Positions 18,101-27,073 of a DNA stretch of 64,000 nt are shown piece by piece (the first letter of the stretch is position 1; each line of letters starts with the position of its first letter). A model generated the notes under the pieces. It made no database searches. It was not told where the DNA came from and saw only the letters and a program-made list of their open reading frames with translations. Origin of the DNA: Desulfatitalea tepidiphila (GTDB lineage: Bacteria > Desulfobacterota > Desulfobacteria > Desulfobacterales > Desulfosarcinaceae); NCBI RefSeq assembly GCF_001293685.1, contig NZ_BCAG01000003.1, forward strand, positions 744,001-808,000, written 5' to 3'. The position numbers and the translations under genes are program-made.

Positions 18101-20249
18101 CGATGAGTTCCGGGGCACCGGCGGTTCGCTCTTCTTCCTGCGGCGCCAGGATATCCTGGAAGGCTCCGAGCGCGTGCGCATCGAGGTGCGCGACAAGGAT
18201 TCGGGCATCGTTTTAGGAAGCAAAACCCTCACCGCGGTGCTCGATTACGACATCGATTACCTGCAGGGCCGCATCCTGTTGTCCGTTCCCCTGGCCTCGA
18301 CCGCGGACGACAATCTGCTGGTCAACACCGATGGCATCAGCGGCCATCCGCTCTTCCTGGTGGTGCGCTACGAGTTCACCCCCGGTTTCGACGATCCCGA
18401 CACCGTCGCCTTCGGCGGCCGGGCACACTACTGGCTCAACGACCACGTGAAGGTCGGCGTGACCGCCAGCCGGGATGAGGCCGCCGACGTCGAGACCGAC
18501 ATCGGCGGCGCGGACCTGACTCTGCGCAAGTCCGCCGCCTCCTGGATCCGCATGGCGGTCGGCCGGACCAAGGGCGCCGGCGTCACCGAATCCACCTCCC
18601 TGGACGGCGGATACGAGTTCACGGCGGACGACGCCGGGCAGGAGAGCGGCACGACGGCCTCGGCCTACCGCATCGATGCCAGTCTCGGTTTCGGCGATCT
18701 CTTCGAAAAAGGGCGGGGCAAGATCACCCTTTACCTGCAGGATCTCGAAGCCGGCTACGCGGCGCCGGGCCTATCCACCAGCCGCGATGTGACCCAATAT
18801 GGCGGCACGGCGGATCTGCCGCTCACGGACCGCATGTCGGCCCGTATGAAAATGGACAAGCAGGTGCAACCCGAAGGCCTCGAGACCGAGGCCGGCGAGG
18901 TTGACCTCGACTACCGCCTGACCAGCCATTGGACGCTAAGTTCCGGAGTCCGCACGGACAGCCGGGAGGATCGTTCCGCCGTGGTTCCCCAAACCCAGGA
19001 GGAGGGCGATCGGACCGACGGGGTGGTGCGGTTGGGCTATGATTCCCACGCGCGCTGGTCAGCATACGGATTCGTACAGGAGACGCTGAGGAACAGCGGC
19101 AACCGGGATGAGAACGGGCGCATCGGGGCGGGCGGCACCTGGCGCCTCACCGACCGCTTCAATCTCGTCGGCGAACTTTCCGACGGCGACCTGGGCCCGG
19201 CGGCCACCCTGGGAAGCGAGTATCTTTATTCGGATCGAACCACCCTCTACGTCAATTACACCCTTGAAAACGAGCGCAGCGATAACGGCCTGCGGGCCAG
19301 GAAGGGGAACCTGGCTTCCGGATTCCGCACCCGCTATTCGGACAGCGCCAGCATCTTCGTAGAGGAACGGTACGCCTACGGCGACGTGCCCACGGGATTG
19401 ATGCATTCCGCCGGCGTGGACCTGGCGCCCGTGGATCATCTGAATTTTGGCGCCAATGTCGACTATGGAACGCTCAAGGACCCCGTGACCGCCGCCGAGA
19501 TCGAGCGCACTGCCGCGGGCGTCCGGATCGGCTACGGCATCGAACGCCTGAGCATCGCGAGCGCCCTGGAGTACCGGGTGGACAACAGCGAGCAGCCGGA
19601 TACCAGCTTCGCCAAGCGCACCACATGGCTGTTTAAAAACAGCTTCAAATACCAGATGTCGCCCAGTTGGAGAGTCCTCGGCAAATTCAATCATTCGATC
19701 AGCGAAAGCTCGCTGGGAGACGATTACAGCGGCGATTATACCGAGGCGGTGATCGGCTACGCCTATCGGCCGGTTCACAACGATCGGCTCAATGCCCTGT
19801 TCAAATACACCTACTTCTACAATTTGCCGTCGGTCGATCAGACGACCGGCAGCGGTTCCAGCGTGATCCAGCGCAGCCATATCGGGTCCCTGGACGTGAT
19901 GTACGATCTGACGCCACGGTGGACCCTGGGCGGAAAGTACGCCTATCGCCACGGCGAGGTCGCTCAGGACCGGGAGGACCCGGAATACTTCCAAAGCCGC
20001 GCCCACCTCTATGTGCTCCGGGCCGACTGGCATTTCCTCCATCGCTGGGATGCGCTGTTCGAGGTCCGCCGGCTCGATCTGCCCGACGCCGAGGACAGCC
20101 GCAGCGGTGCGCTGGTCGGGCTCTACCGACACATCGGTGCGCATGTCAAGGTGGGGGTCGGTTACAACTTCAGCGATTTTTCAGATGACCTGACCCAGAT
20201 GGATTACCGGCATCAGGGGCTGTTCATCAACTTGATCGGCAAAATTTAG
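15159..20249 (+). CDS. Triple OmpA-domain protein with probable outer-membrane beta-barrel
   Basis: Mature protein expected in the outer membrane and periplasm. A signal peptide covers about residues 1-38 (ends ATASGA). Three OmpA-like domains lie near 94-209, 254-372 and 404-524. Only the first keeps both peptidoglycan-binding residues (D135 and R157). The second has D298 but V320 in place of Arg; the third has G447 in place of Asp but keeps R469. Residues 545-815 look like Ig-like strands (GGTVQAHGTAIPEGY). From about 830 to the end, alternating hydrophobic/polar strands with many aromatic residues suggest a large beta-barrel. The ATG at 15159 is preferred: GGAAG lies just upstream and it leads straight into the signal peptide; an ATG at 15147 is possible. 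It starts 22 bases after the giant repeat gene and probably anchors or exports that protein. Confidence 0.82.
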   Translation: MRLIRLKSMRWMIRSGAALLCWWVVAATASGAETGADKAYAAGASAEMHLPADASFTPWVHDPAIFEEAAGDRTEVRAAVAQQAHTVKLDHLVPPIHFGLGEVDIPDDYLDLLRRVLERMRDRANVRLHFIGHADTLPLSDELQARYGDNMGLSRERAGTVAEYCQRALGLPPEAISYEGLGDIQPVADNGTEAGRRLNRRVEVQVWYDELSETVVEEEVVVPREVHRIKVCRTETVCKLRYKEGHAHRARVQNLIAPLHYDQGMSEVPALFLGQVDQAIRNLGGKSGLVVKFIAYTDNAPLAERDQRIYGDHTGLSKAVARRIAQAVQEQMGMPDGAVESEGRGASRPMAANDTPRGRALNRRVEVEVWYDDPLQDLPDEPQLCPDAAGVETVTRVHQALSGDFAPILFENGEPVVTAEAVEQMRRAMDEVGDKAHVRLRFVGYTGNQRLERRTAMVYGDDIGLSMARARRTMEAVCAQMKLAPEQAEFDGRGFVHADDVVNAGFTASETSRVQIQVVYDEPLVLDEYEGVEVTPITREVTPADPFALNLMRITVDGRPLDDPGKCTADVQRCTDVALDNARIQFKHDSLKREPRLNVTAWPRTICYQDRIETDGADDLVRFRLYANYRSFIERAEVRIFNDAQSTRDLPLAVIAMNGDGMAQWQAGFEDFAGPLRKLQYLVRVYDRQGRFDETAPQPLWVADRLDPAAAREDADRELLAGYGESRIAVQNIVLSGGTVQAHGTAIPEGYGVWMAGYPVPVDAQGRFVAEEILPDGFHTVEVAVLDRQGNGELFLRDLALKTSDWFTVGIADLTVSGNKTNGPADLLAPDKPQYSEDMSLQGRLAFYTNGRFDNGWSLTASADTREGPVDEIFSNFMDKSPDALFRRMDPDYHYPTFGDDSTVVEDAPTSGKFYVKAQKDDTYGLWGNFKVGYADNDLAHVDRGLYGANLHLQPRNATSFGEPRLLVDGFAADPGTVAGRDEFRGTGGSLFFLRRQDILEGSERVRIEVRDKDSGIVLGSKTLTAVLDYDIDYLQGRILLSVPLASTADDNLLVNTDGISGHPLFLVVRYEFTPGFDDPDTVAFGGRAHYWLNDHVKVGVTASRDEAADVETDIGGADLTLRKSAASWIRMAVGRTKGAGVTESTSLDGGYEFTADDAGQESGTTASAYRIDASLGFGDLFEKGRGKITLYLQDLEAGYAAPGLSTSRDVTQYGGTADLPLTDRMSARMKMDKQVQPEGLETEAGEVDLDYRLTSHWTLSSGVRTDSREDRSAVVPQTQEEGDRTDGVVRLGYDSHARWSAYGFVQETLRNSGNRDENGRIGAGGTWRLTDRFNLVGELSDGDLGPAATLGSEYLYSDRTTLYVNYTLENERSDNGLRARKGNLASGFRTRYSDSASIFVEERYAYGDVPTGLMHSAGVDLAPVDHLNFGANVDYGTLKDPVTAAEIERTAAGVRIGYGIERLSIASALEYRVDNSEQPDTSFAKRTTWLFKNSFKYQMSPSWRVLGKFNHSISESSLGDDYSGDYTEAVIGYAYRPVHNDRLNALFKYTYFYNLPSVDQTTGSGSSVIQRSHIGSLDVMYDLTPRWTLGGKYAYRHGEVAQDREDPEYFQSRAHLYVLRADWHFLHRWDALFEVRRLDLPDAEDSRSGALVGLYRHIGAHVKVGVGYNFSDFSDDLTQMDYRHQGLFINLIGKI

Positions 20250-20276
20250 AGCAGGGGGCGCAGACAGGTGGCGGTT

Positions 20277-20792
20277 ATGAAGACATTATGGAAAACATTG
20301 GGATTGGGGATGTTGCTGCTGGGGTTGGGCTTTCCGGCCCATGGCCAGGAGATTTCCCGTGAACAGATCAAGGGGCTCGACGAGCAGGTACAGGAGATCA
20401 AGACCGACGTCTTGAGCATCGCGGCGGAGTTGAACCGGCTGGAAGAGAAGCTGCTCTACCCCTCCAACACCCAGGTGGCTTTCTTCGTATCGCTGGCCAG
20501 GGGCGAAAGCTTCCGTCTCGACGCGGCGGAGATCCGGTTGGGCGGCCAGCAGGTGGCCCACCACATCTACACCTTCAAAGAGCTGGAGGCTTTGCGGAAA
20601 GGCGGCGTGCAGCGCATCTACACCGGCAACCTGCGGTCCGGGACGCATGACCTGCAGGTGTCGGTCGTCGGTAAATCGACCGGTGGCGGGGATCTTCAGA
20701 CAACCGGGAATTTCAAGGTGGTCAAGGACGTGGGCCCCAAATTCGTGGAGATCGTACTCTCCGCCCAGGGCGTCACTTTCAAGGATCGATAG
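20277..20792 (+). CDS. Small periplasmic coiled-coil protein, unknown function
   Basis: 171 residues with a signal peptide (MKTLWKTLGLGMLLLGLGFP, then AHGQ). Residues 28-60 form a short coiled coil (IKGLDEQVQEIKTDVLSIAA), followed by a beta-rich part (residues 65-171). I do not recognise a family. The ATG at 20277 has AGGTGG about 9 bases upstream; a GTG at 20268 would add three residues. It lies 27 bases after the barrel gene and 3 bases before the next gene, so it is an operon member and probably a subunit or chaperone of the envelope complex. Confidence 0.75.
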   Translation: MKTLWKTLGLGMLLLGLGFPAHGQEISREQIKGLDEQVQEIKTDVLSIAAELNRLEEKLLYPSNTQVAFFVSLARGESFRLDAAEIRLGGQQVAHHIYTFKELEALRKGGVQRIYTGNLRSGTHDLQVSVVGKSTGGGDLQTTGNFKVVKDVGPKFVEIVLSAQGVTFKDR

Positions 20793-20795
20793 CAT

Positions 20796-22673
20796 ATGAC
20801 GAGGCTGATTCTCATTCTGGTTCTTCTTATGGCGGCGGTTGGTCCGGCCGCAGCCGATCCGTCGGATCCGGCGGAGCTGAAGGATCTCTATTTCGGCGAG
20901 GCGCTCTACCATGCATTTCAAGAGTCGTGGTTCGACGCCATCGCCCGGCTCGACGCAGAATTGGCCCAGCACGGCGGCGTCGATGAGCCCGAGCTCGATA
21001 CGCTCTACCACCACCTGAACGAGGCTCGATTCGATGTGGGCGATTTTGAACTGGCCTACCGCATGCATCGCCGGGCCGGCCGCGCCATTACCGCCGTCAT
21101 CGAAGGCAATGTGCCTGAAAAAGTGCGCAATGCCGCCATTTACCGCCTGGCCCGGATCTATTTCCAGAAAGACCAGCCGCTCAACGCCCTTTACGCCATC
21201 GACCGCATCGGCGGCGATGTGCCCGATGCGATTCGTGAGGATGTGGCCTTCCTGCGCGCCCAGATCCTCATGGCCAACGGCCGTTTCGCCGATGCGGCGA
21301 AGGTGCTGCAAGGACTTCAGGACGCCAGGTCGCTCAAGGGCTTCAGCACTTACAACCTGGGCATCGCCCTGTTGCGCGATGGAAACGAGCAGGAAGGGCG
21401 CCGGCAGCTCGATCGGGCGGGCCAGGTGGACGGCGCCGGCTCTCTGATCCAGGCCATCAAGGATAAATCGAACCTGGTGCTCGGTTCCAAGCTGATGGCG
21501 GAGCAAAACTACGAAAACGCCAAACTGGTGCTCGACCGGGTGCATTTGAGCGGGCCTTTTTCCAACCGCGCGTTGCTGGGTTCGGGCTGGGCGGATGCCT
21601 ATCGGGACGATTTCCAGCGGGCGCTGGTGCCCTGGAGCATCCTGGTGACGCGAGAGGTCACCGATGCATCGGTTCAGGAGGCCCTGCTGGCCCTGCCATA
21701 CGCCTACGGCAAGTTGGCCGTCCATGCCAAGGCAGCCATCTTGTATGGCCATGCGCTGGAAAAGTTCGGCACCGAAATCGACAAGCTCGACGCTTCGGTC
21801 AAGCGCATTCGCGAGGGCCATTTTCTCGAAGCCCTTGTGCGGGAAGAACTGAAGCAGGATGCCAACTGGGTCGTGCGGCTGCGCGAGCTTCCCCAGTCGC
21901 CTGAGACTTATTACCTGCTCGACCTGATGGCCTCCCATGATTTCCAGGAGTCCTTGAAGAACTATCTCGACCTGGAGGGTTTGCGCAAGCGGCTGTCCAG
22001 CTGGACCGGGGACCTCGAGGCCTTCGAGGAGATCATCGCACACCGCCGGGCATACTATCAGCCCTTGTTGCCGGATCTGGACCGGGCCTTCCGTCAGCTC
22101 GACTCCCGCATGCGCCTCCGGCTGGAGCAGCGCGACCGCATCGAGAAGCGGCTCCAGGCCATGCTGGTGGTGCCCCGCCCGGACTACCTGGCCACATCGG
22201 CAGAACGCATCCTGGGCGAGGGCATCGCGCATCTGGCCGGCGCCGCTGATACCCTGAGCGCGGCGGATGTCGCCAGGATCCGGCGTCTGCGCGGCGTTCT
22301 GGACTGGAACATGTATACCGATTACGACCGGCGGCTGACCGAGGCTCACACCCATCTGCGCGACCTGAACGACGAGGTGGCGCTGATGCAGCGGCAGTAT
22401 ACGGTTTTTGTGCGCACCCGGCAGGCGGCTTCCCAGAGTTACGAGGGTTACGGCGATACGATCCGCCGCTTGAGGTCCCTGATCCGGACGGCGGGAGAGA
22501 AGGTGGACACGCTGATGGCCCGCCAGGGAAACATGCTCGAGGGGATGGCCGTGAGCGAGCTCACCCGGCGCCGCGAGCGTTTGGCCGAGTTTCAGATCAA
22601 AGCGCGCTTCGCCTTGGCGGACAGCTACGACAGGGCCACCAGGGCCCAGACCGAGGAGAGGGTGGCTCAATGA
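20796..22673 (+). CDS. Exported TPR protein with coiled-coil C-terminus
   Basis: 625 residues. Residues 1-20 are a signal peptide (ends GPAAA). TPR-like helical pairs run from about 25 to 330 (LYFGEALYHAFQESWFDAIA, NAAIYRLARIYFQKDQPLNA), then long helices rich in E, R and L to the end. Predicted periplasmic scaffold. Its stop overlaps the next start (ATGA at 22670-22673), which indicates translational coupling. TPR proteins of this sort accompany Tol/Exb-like motors in the Agl-Glt gliding machine of Myxococcus; a role here in complex assembly is an inference. Confidence 0.8.
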   Translation: MTRLILILVLLMAAVGPAAADPSDPAELKDLYFGEALYHAFQESWFDAIARLDAELAQHGGVDEPELDTLYHHLNEARFDVGDFELAYRMHRRAGRAITAVIEGNVPEKVRNAAIYRLARIYFQKDQPLNALYAIDRIGGDVPDAIREDVAFLRAQILMANGRFADAAKVLQGLQDARSLKGFSTYNLGIALLRDGNEQEGRRQLDRAGQVDGAGSLIQAIKDKSNLVLGSKLMAEQNYENAKLVLDRVHLSGPFSNRALLGSGWADAYRDDFQRALVPWSILVTREVTDASVQEALLALPYAYGKLAVHAKAAILYGHALEKFGTEIDKLDASVKRIREGHFLEALVREELKQDANWVVRLRELPQSPETYYLLDLMASHDFQESLKNYLDLEGLRKRLSSWTGDLEAFEEIIAHRRAYYQPLLPDLDRAFRQLDSRMRLRLEQRDRIEKRLQAMLVVPRPDYLATSAERILGEGIAHLAGAADTLSAADVARIRRLRGVLDWNMYTDYDRRLTEAHTHLRDLNDEVALMQRQYTVFVRTRQAASQSYEGYGDTIRRLRSLIRTAGEKVDTLMARQGNMLEGMAVSELTRRRERLAEFQIKARFALADSYDRATRAQTEERVAQ

Positions 22674-25600
22674 TCTCGCGTCGACGATGCATCTTGTGGG
22701 TTGCCGGCATGCTTACCTGCATGCTGATTGGATGCCAATCCATGGGCGACAGGGATACCATTGCCAAACTGCGTCACGTGCGTATCGACATCAAGGAAGA
22801 ACGGATCGAAGGCGGTCTGGACAAGGCCATGCAGAGCTATCAGCGCTTCCTGGATGAAACGCCGGATGCGGCCCTGGCGCCCGAGGCGATTCGGCGACTG
22901 GCCGATTTGAAGATCGAAAAAGAGTACGGGACCCTGACCGATACGGCGGCTGCGACCGGACGGGCGCCTGCACCCGCGTTGAGCGCCCCTGAAAAAGCGT
23001 CCGGCCCGAAGTTGTCTCCCATCGGGGCGCCCGCCAATGGGACCGGCGCAACCCCGGCCCAGGGACCGGGCGAGGCGGAATCCGAGGCCGATTTTGAAAA
23101 ACGGGCCACCCGGGGTGAGACGCCGATCGGCAACGAGGAGCGCAAGCTCGATCTGCCGGCCGGTGCCGAAGGGGCCGATGACCTGGAGCGGGCCGGGGCC
23201 TTGGAGGCTGTGGAGCTATACCAGCGGCTGCTCGATGAATATCCCCTGTACGATCGCAACGACCAGGTGCTGTACCAGATGTCGCGCGCCTACGAAGAGC
23301 TCGGCCGCATCCCGGAAGCCATGGCGGTGATGGATCGCCTGGTGCGCGAGTTTCCGCAATCCCATTATGTTGACGAGGTGCAGTTCCGGCGCGCCGAATT
23401 CTTCTTCGCCCACCGGCGCTTCCTGGAGGCCGAGGAGGCCTATGCCACCATCGTCGATATCGGCGTGGGATCGTTTTACTACGAACTCGCGCTCTACAAG
23501 CTCGGCTGGACCTTTTACAAACAGGAACTCTACGAAGACGCGCTGCACCGCTTCATCGCCTTGTTGGACTACAAAGTCGCCACGGGCACAGACTTCGAGA
23601 CGGTCGAGGATGAAACCGAACGCAAGCGCCTGGAGGACACCTTCCGCGTGATCAGCCTGGGCTTTTCCAATCTCGGCGGCGCCGAATCGGTGGTGGCGTA
23701 TTTCGGCGACTACGGTCAGCGGAGCTACGAAGACCGCGTTTACAGCCACCTGGCGGAATTTTACTTCGACAAGCGCCGTTATGCCGACGCCAGCGCCACT
23801 TACAATGCCTTCGTGGACCGCAATCCCTTCCACAAATCGGCGCCCAACTTTCACATGCGGGTGATCGAGATTCACACCTCCGGCGGTTTCCCGACCCTGG
23901 TGCTCGATGCCAAAAAGGCCTTTGCCCGGAATTACGGGCTCAAGGCCCCCTACTGGGAGCATTTCGATCCGGCCGGCCGACCGGAGGTCCTGGACCACCT
24001 GAAAACCAACCTCAAGGACCTGGCGACCCATTATCACGCCTGCTACCAGGATAAGCGCCAGAAGGACGACCAGCCCGAGCATTTCGAGGAGTCCCTGCAC
24101 TGGTATCGGGAATTTTTGGCCTCTTTCCCTGCCGATGAGGCGTCGCCGATGATCAATTATCGCCTGGCGGATCTTTTGTTTGAAAACCGGTCCTTCGGCG
24201 AAGCGGCCGTGGAGTATGAAAAAACGGCTTATGGCTATCCGGCCGACGAGAACTCCTCCGCCGCCGGTTATGCGGCGGTATACGCCTACCGAGAGGCGCT
24301 GGCCGCCGCGGTTCCCGAAGCGCAGGACGGGGTCAAGCGCGAAGTGGTTCGCAGCTCGTTGAAGTTCGCGGATACCTTTCCCGCCCACCAGAAGGCAGCC
24401 GTGGTGCTGGGTGCGGCAGCCGATGATCTATACGTCATGAAGGCGTACCAGGAAGCATTGGCGGCCGCGAATAAATTGCTCGCGACCTTTCCCCAGAGCG
24501 ATACCGAAGTCCTGCGCGCCGCGCATCTCGTCGTCGGGCACGCCTCCTATGAACTGTTGAGCTACGGCGATGCCGAAGCCGCATATATGGAGGTTTTGGC
24601 CCTGCTGCCGCAGGAAGACAAGAGCCGTCCCGGAGTGATCGACAACCTGGCGGCGTCCATCTACAAGCAGGGCGAGCAGGCCAATGCCGCCCAGGATTAC
24701 CGGGCGGCGGCCGACCATTTCCTGCGGGTGGGCCGCAGCGCGCCGACTTCCAAATTGCGGGCCAATGCCGAATATGACGGTGCCGCGGCGCTGATTCAAC
24801 TCAAGGATTGGCCGGCGGCGGCGGCCGTGCTCGTCGGCTTCCGCGACACGTTCCCGGACCATCCCCTGCAACCCGAAGTGACCAAGAAGATCGCCTATGT
24901 CTACCGTGAAAACGGCCAGCTTTCCCAGGCGGCCGCCGAATACGAGCGCATCGAAACCGAGGCCACGGATGAGGAGATCCGGCGAGAGGCGCTGCTGGTG
25001 GCGGCCGAGCTGTATGCCGAGGATCATCAACCCGCCCAGGCCCTAACCGTCTATCGGCGCTATGTGGCGTTCTTCCCGCAGCCGGTGGAGATCCATCTTG
25101 AGACGCGCAACAAAATCGCCGACATTCTCAAGACCCTGAGCGATCGCGACGCCTATATGGCGGAGTTGGCACAGATCGTGGCTATCGAGGCGGACGCCGG
25201 TGCGGAACGCACCCCGCGGACGCGTTTCATTGCCGCATCTGCCGCCCTGGTGTTGGCCGAGGCGGATTACGAGCGGTTCACGGCGGTCCAGCTGGTCAAG
25301 CCCTTCGAGAAGAATCTGCGCACCAAGCGCGATCGCATGAAATCGGCGACCCGGGCCTTCAATGCACTCATGGCCTATGAAATCGGAGAGACGACCGCCG
25401 CGGCGACCTACTATCTGGCTGAAATATATGCTCATTTTTGCAAATCGTTGCTCACTTCGGAACGCCCCGAGGGCCTCGATTCACTGGAACTGGAGGAGTA
25501 CGAACTGGCCATCGAAGAGCAGGCCTATCCTTTCGAGGAGCAAGCCATCACCGTGCATACCAAGAACCTGGAGCTGATCGCCATCGGCGTTTACAATCGC

Positions 25601-25927
25601 TGGGTCGACAAGAGTCTGCAAAAACTGGCCGCTCTGGTTCCCGCACGCTATGACAAACCCGAAGATCGCGGCCGGGTGATGAATTCACTGGAAGGTTATG
25701 TCTACGAGATCGTGCGTCCGGCTCCGCAAGCTCCGGAAGCGGTTGCCGGACAGCCAAACGAAGCGTCCGGGTCGGAGGCGGCAATAGATCCCGACGGCGG
25801 AGCGCAAGCGCCTGTATCATCCCCGGGGCCGATGAATGAACCTGTGGCCGAGGCAGGTGAAACCCCTGTGGCGCCTGAAGCCGGCGAGACAACGGAAAGC
25901 GCCGCACGGGAATCCGTGGAGCAGTAG
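22670..25927 (+). CDS. Large TPR lipoprotein (1085 residues)
   Basis: Lipoprotein signal with lipobox LIGC (Cys22). A low-complexity Ala/Pro/Gly stretch (about 90-140) links the N-terminus to a long array of tetratricopeptide-like helix pairs from about 180 to 960 (for example NDQVLYQMSRAYEELGRIPE and FFFAHRRFLEAEEAYATIVD). The C-terminal 80 residues are again Ala/Pro/Glu-rich and probably disordered. It should be tethered to a membrane and reach across the periplasm. The start overlaps the preceding stop by four bases. Large TPR lipoproteins occur beside Tol-like motors in myxobacteria (AgnA, GltE/GltD types); the similarity noted here is of architecture, not a searched match. Confidence 0.82.
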   Translation: MISRRRCILWVAGMLTCMLIGCQSMGDRDTIAKLRHVRIDIKEERIEGGLDKAMQSYQRFLDETPDAALAPEAIRRLADLKIEKEYGTLTDTAAATGRAPAPALSAPEKASGPKLSPIGAPANGTGATPAQGPGEAESEADFEKRATRGETPIGNEERKLDLPAGAEGADDLERAGALEAVELYQRLLDEYPLYDRNDQVLYQMSRAYEELGRIPEAMAVMDRLVREFPQSHYVDEVQFRRAEFFFAHRRFLEAEEAYATIVDIGVGSFYYELALYKLGWTFYKQELYEDALHRFIALLDYKVATGTDFETVEDETERKRLEDTFRVISLGFSNLGGAESVVAYFGDYGQRSYEDRVYSHLAEFYFDKRRYADASATYNAFVDRNPFHKSAPNFHMRVIEIHTSGGFPTLVLDAKKAFARNYGLKAPYWEHFDPAGRPEVLDHLKTNLKDLATHYHACYQDKRQKDDQPEHFEESLHWYREFLASFPADEASPMINYRLADLLFENRSFGEAAVEYEKTAYGYPADENSSAAGYAAVYAYREALAAAVPEAQDGVKREVVRSSLKFADTFPAHQKAAVVLGAAADDLYVMKAYQEALAAANKLLATFPQSDTEVLRAAHLVVGHASYELLSYGDAEAAYMEVLALLPQEDKSRPGVIDNLAASIYKQGEQANAAQDYRAAADHFLRVGRSAPTSKLRANAEYDGAAALIQLKDWPAAAAVLVGFRDTFPDHPLQPEVTKKIAYVYRENGQLSQAAAEYERIETEATDEEIRREALLVAAELYAEDHQPAQALTVYRRYVAFFPQPVEIHLETRNKIADILKTLSDRDAYMAELAQIVAIEADAGAERTPRTRFIAASAALVLAEADYERFTAVQLVKPFEKNLRTKRDRMKSATRAFNALMAYEIGETTAAATYYLAEIYAHFCKSLLTSERPEGLDSLELEEYELAIEEQAYPFEEQAITVHTKNLELIAIGVYNRWVDKSLQKLAALVPARYDKPEDRGRVMNSLEGYVYEIVRPAPQAPEAVAGQPNEASGSEAAIDPDGGAQAPVSSPGPMNEPVAEAGETPVAPEAGETTESAARESVEQ

Positions 25928-25935
25928 AGCAGACG

Positions 25936-26655
25936 ATGGGAATGACGACGATGAAAGCAAGACAGAGTATGCCATGCAGAAGAGGGACAAGGAACGCCGA
26001 ACCCATCGGCGCTATCTCGGCCTGGGTGATACTGGCGGCACTCCTGTTGACGGGGTGTGCCATCTCCGGTCGACCGGCCGCCGTATCCGGCCCGCATTCG
26101 CCGACCACGGCGCAGGGGCAGGCCATGGAGCGCTTCGCAGCCGGGCGTGAAGGGTTTGTCATACGGGAGGTCCCCCAATTGGATGCAGCGGGTCGCGAAG
26201 CATTCGAGCAGGCCGTGCAGCTGTTGAACCGGAAGGAATATACCGGGGCCATCGTGCTGATAGAAAAGGTGATTGCCCAGTCGCCGGGGGTCACGGCCCC
26301 ATATATCAATCTCGCGCTGGCTTACCAGGCCATCGATCAGGCGGACAAGGCCGAGACGCATCTGAAAGCGGCCCTGGACTTGATTTCCGATCATCCGGTG
26401 GCCTGCCAATTATACGGCCTGCTGTGCCGTGAGACGGGGCGTTTCGCCGAAGCACGGGCGCATTATGAAAAGGCGCTCGCGCACTATCCCGATTACTACC
26501 CCGTGCATAAGAATCTTGCGATTCTGTGCGACCTCTATCTCAATGATCCGGCCTGCGCGCTGGAACACTACCAACGATACAGCGAGGGAGCGCCGGAAGA
26601 TGGGCAGGTCAGGCTGTGGATCGCGGATCTTCAAGGGCGGATGGAACAAAAGTGA
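25936..26655 (+). CDS. TPR lipoprotein
   Basis: 239 residues with lipobox LLTGC (Cys41) after an unusually long n-region, so translation may start later, for example at the ATGs at 25951 or 25969. TPR helix pairs fill residues 90-235 (YTGAIVLIEKVIAQSP, APYINLALAYQAIDQADKAE, FAEARAHYEKALAHYPDYYP). It lies 8 bases after the large TPR lipoprotein gene. Third TPR protein in a row in this operon. Probable periplasmic scaffold; no catalytic motif. Confidence 0.8.
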   Translation: MGMTTMKARQSMPCRRGTRNAEPIGAISAWVILAALLLTGCAISGRPAAVSGPHSPTTAQGQAMERFAAGREGFVIREVPQLDAAGREAFEQAVQLLNRKEYTGAIVLIEKVIAQSPGVTAPYINLALAYQAIDQADKAETHLKAALDLISDHPVACQLYGLLCRETGRFAEARAHYEKALAHYPDYYPVHKNLAILCDLYLNDPACALEHYQRYSEGAPEDGQVRLWIADLQGRMEQK

Positions 26656-26758
26656 GTCCGCCATGTTATTTGAACCGGGTGCGTCTATCGGGGGGGTGAG
26701 CGGAGATGTCGGGGGCGAGGGTGTCGGAGGCTTCGAGGGATTTGGATGGGGAGGGGTT

Positions 26759-27046
26759 ATGTATCGTTGCTGGATGATCTGTTTGTGCATGGTGTTGATT
26801 TCTTTCGGATCGGCGCTGGCGGAGGAGAAGGCGAAACAGACGGACGAAGAGACCAAGGAACTTTCCGGCATGTCCATCGTCGGCAACGACGAAGCGCCCA
26901 AATCGCTTTATATCGTGCCCTGGAAAAGCTCTCAGATCGGCATGGAGACCAGCCTGGACTCGATGCTCAACGAGGGCGAGCGACCCGTGGATCGTGATGT
27001 CTTCATGCGGCAGCTTGAGTTCTACCGCGTGAGTACCGCGAAATAG
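26759..27046 (+). CDS. Small exported protein, unknown function
   Basis: 95 residues: signal peptide (MYRCWMICLCMVLISFGSAL-A) followed by about 70 polar residues including NDEAPKSLYIVPWKSSQIG. The ATG at 26759 is chosen because GGGAGGGG lies directly upstream and the signal peptide begins there; the same frame is open back to 26429 but overlaps the TPR lipoprotein gene. It lies directly before exbB (27 bases). I do not recognise the family; its position suggests a small periplasmic accessory to the motor. Confidence 0.65.
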   Translation: MYRCWMICLCMVLISFGSALAEEKAKQTDEETKELSGMSIVGNDEAPKSLYIVPWKSSQIGMETSLDSMLNEGERPVDRDVFMRQLEFYRVSTAK

Positions 27047-27073
27047 TGAAGTTGTTCTGATGAGGAGGAAAAA

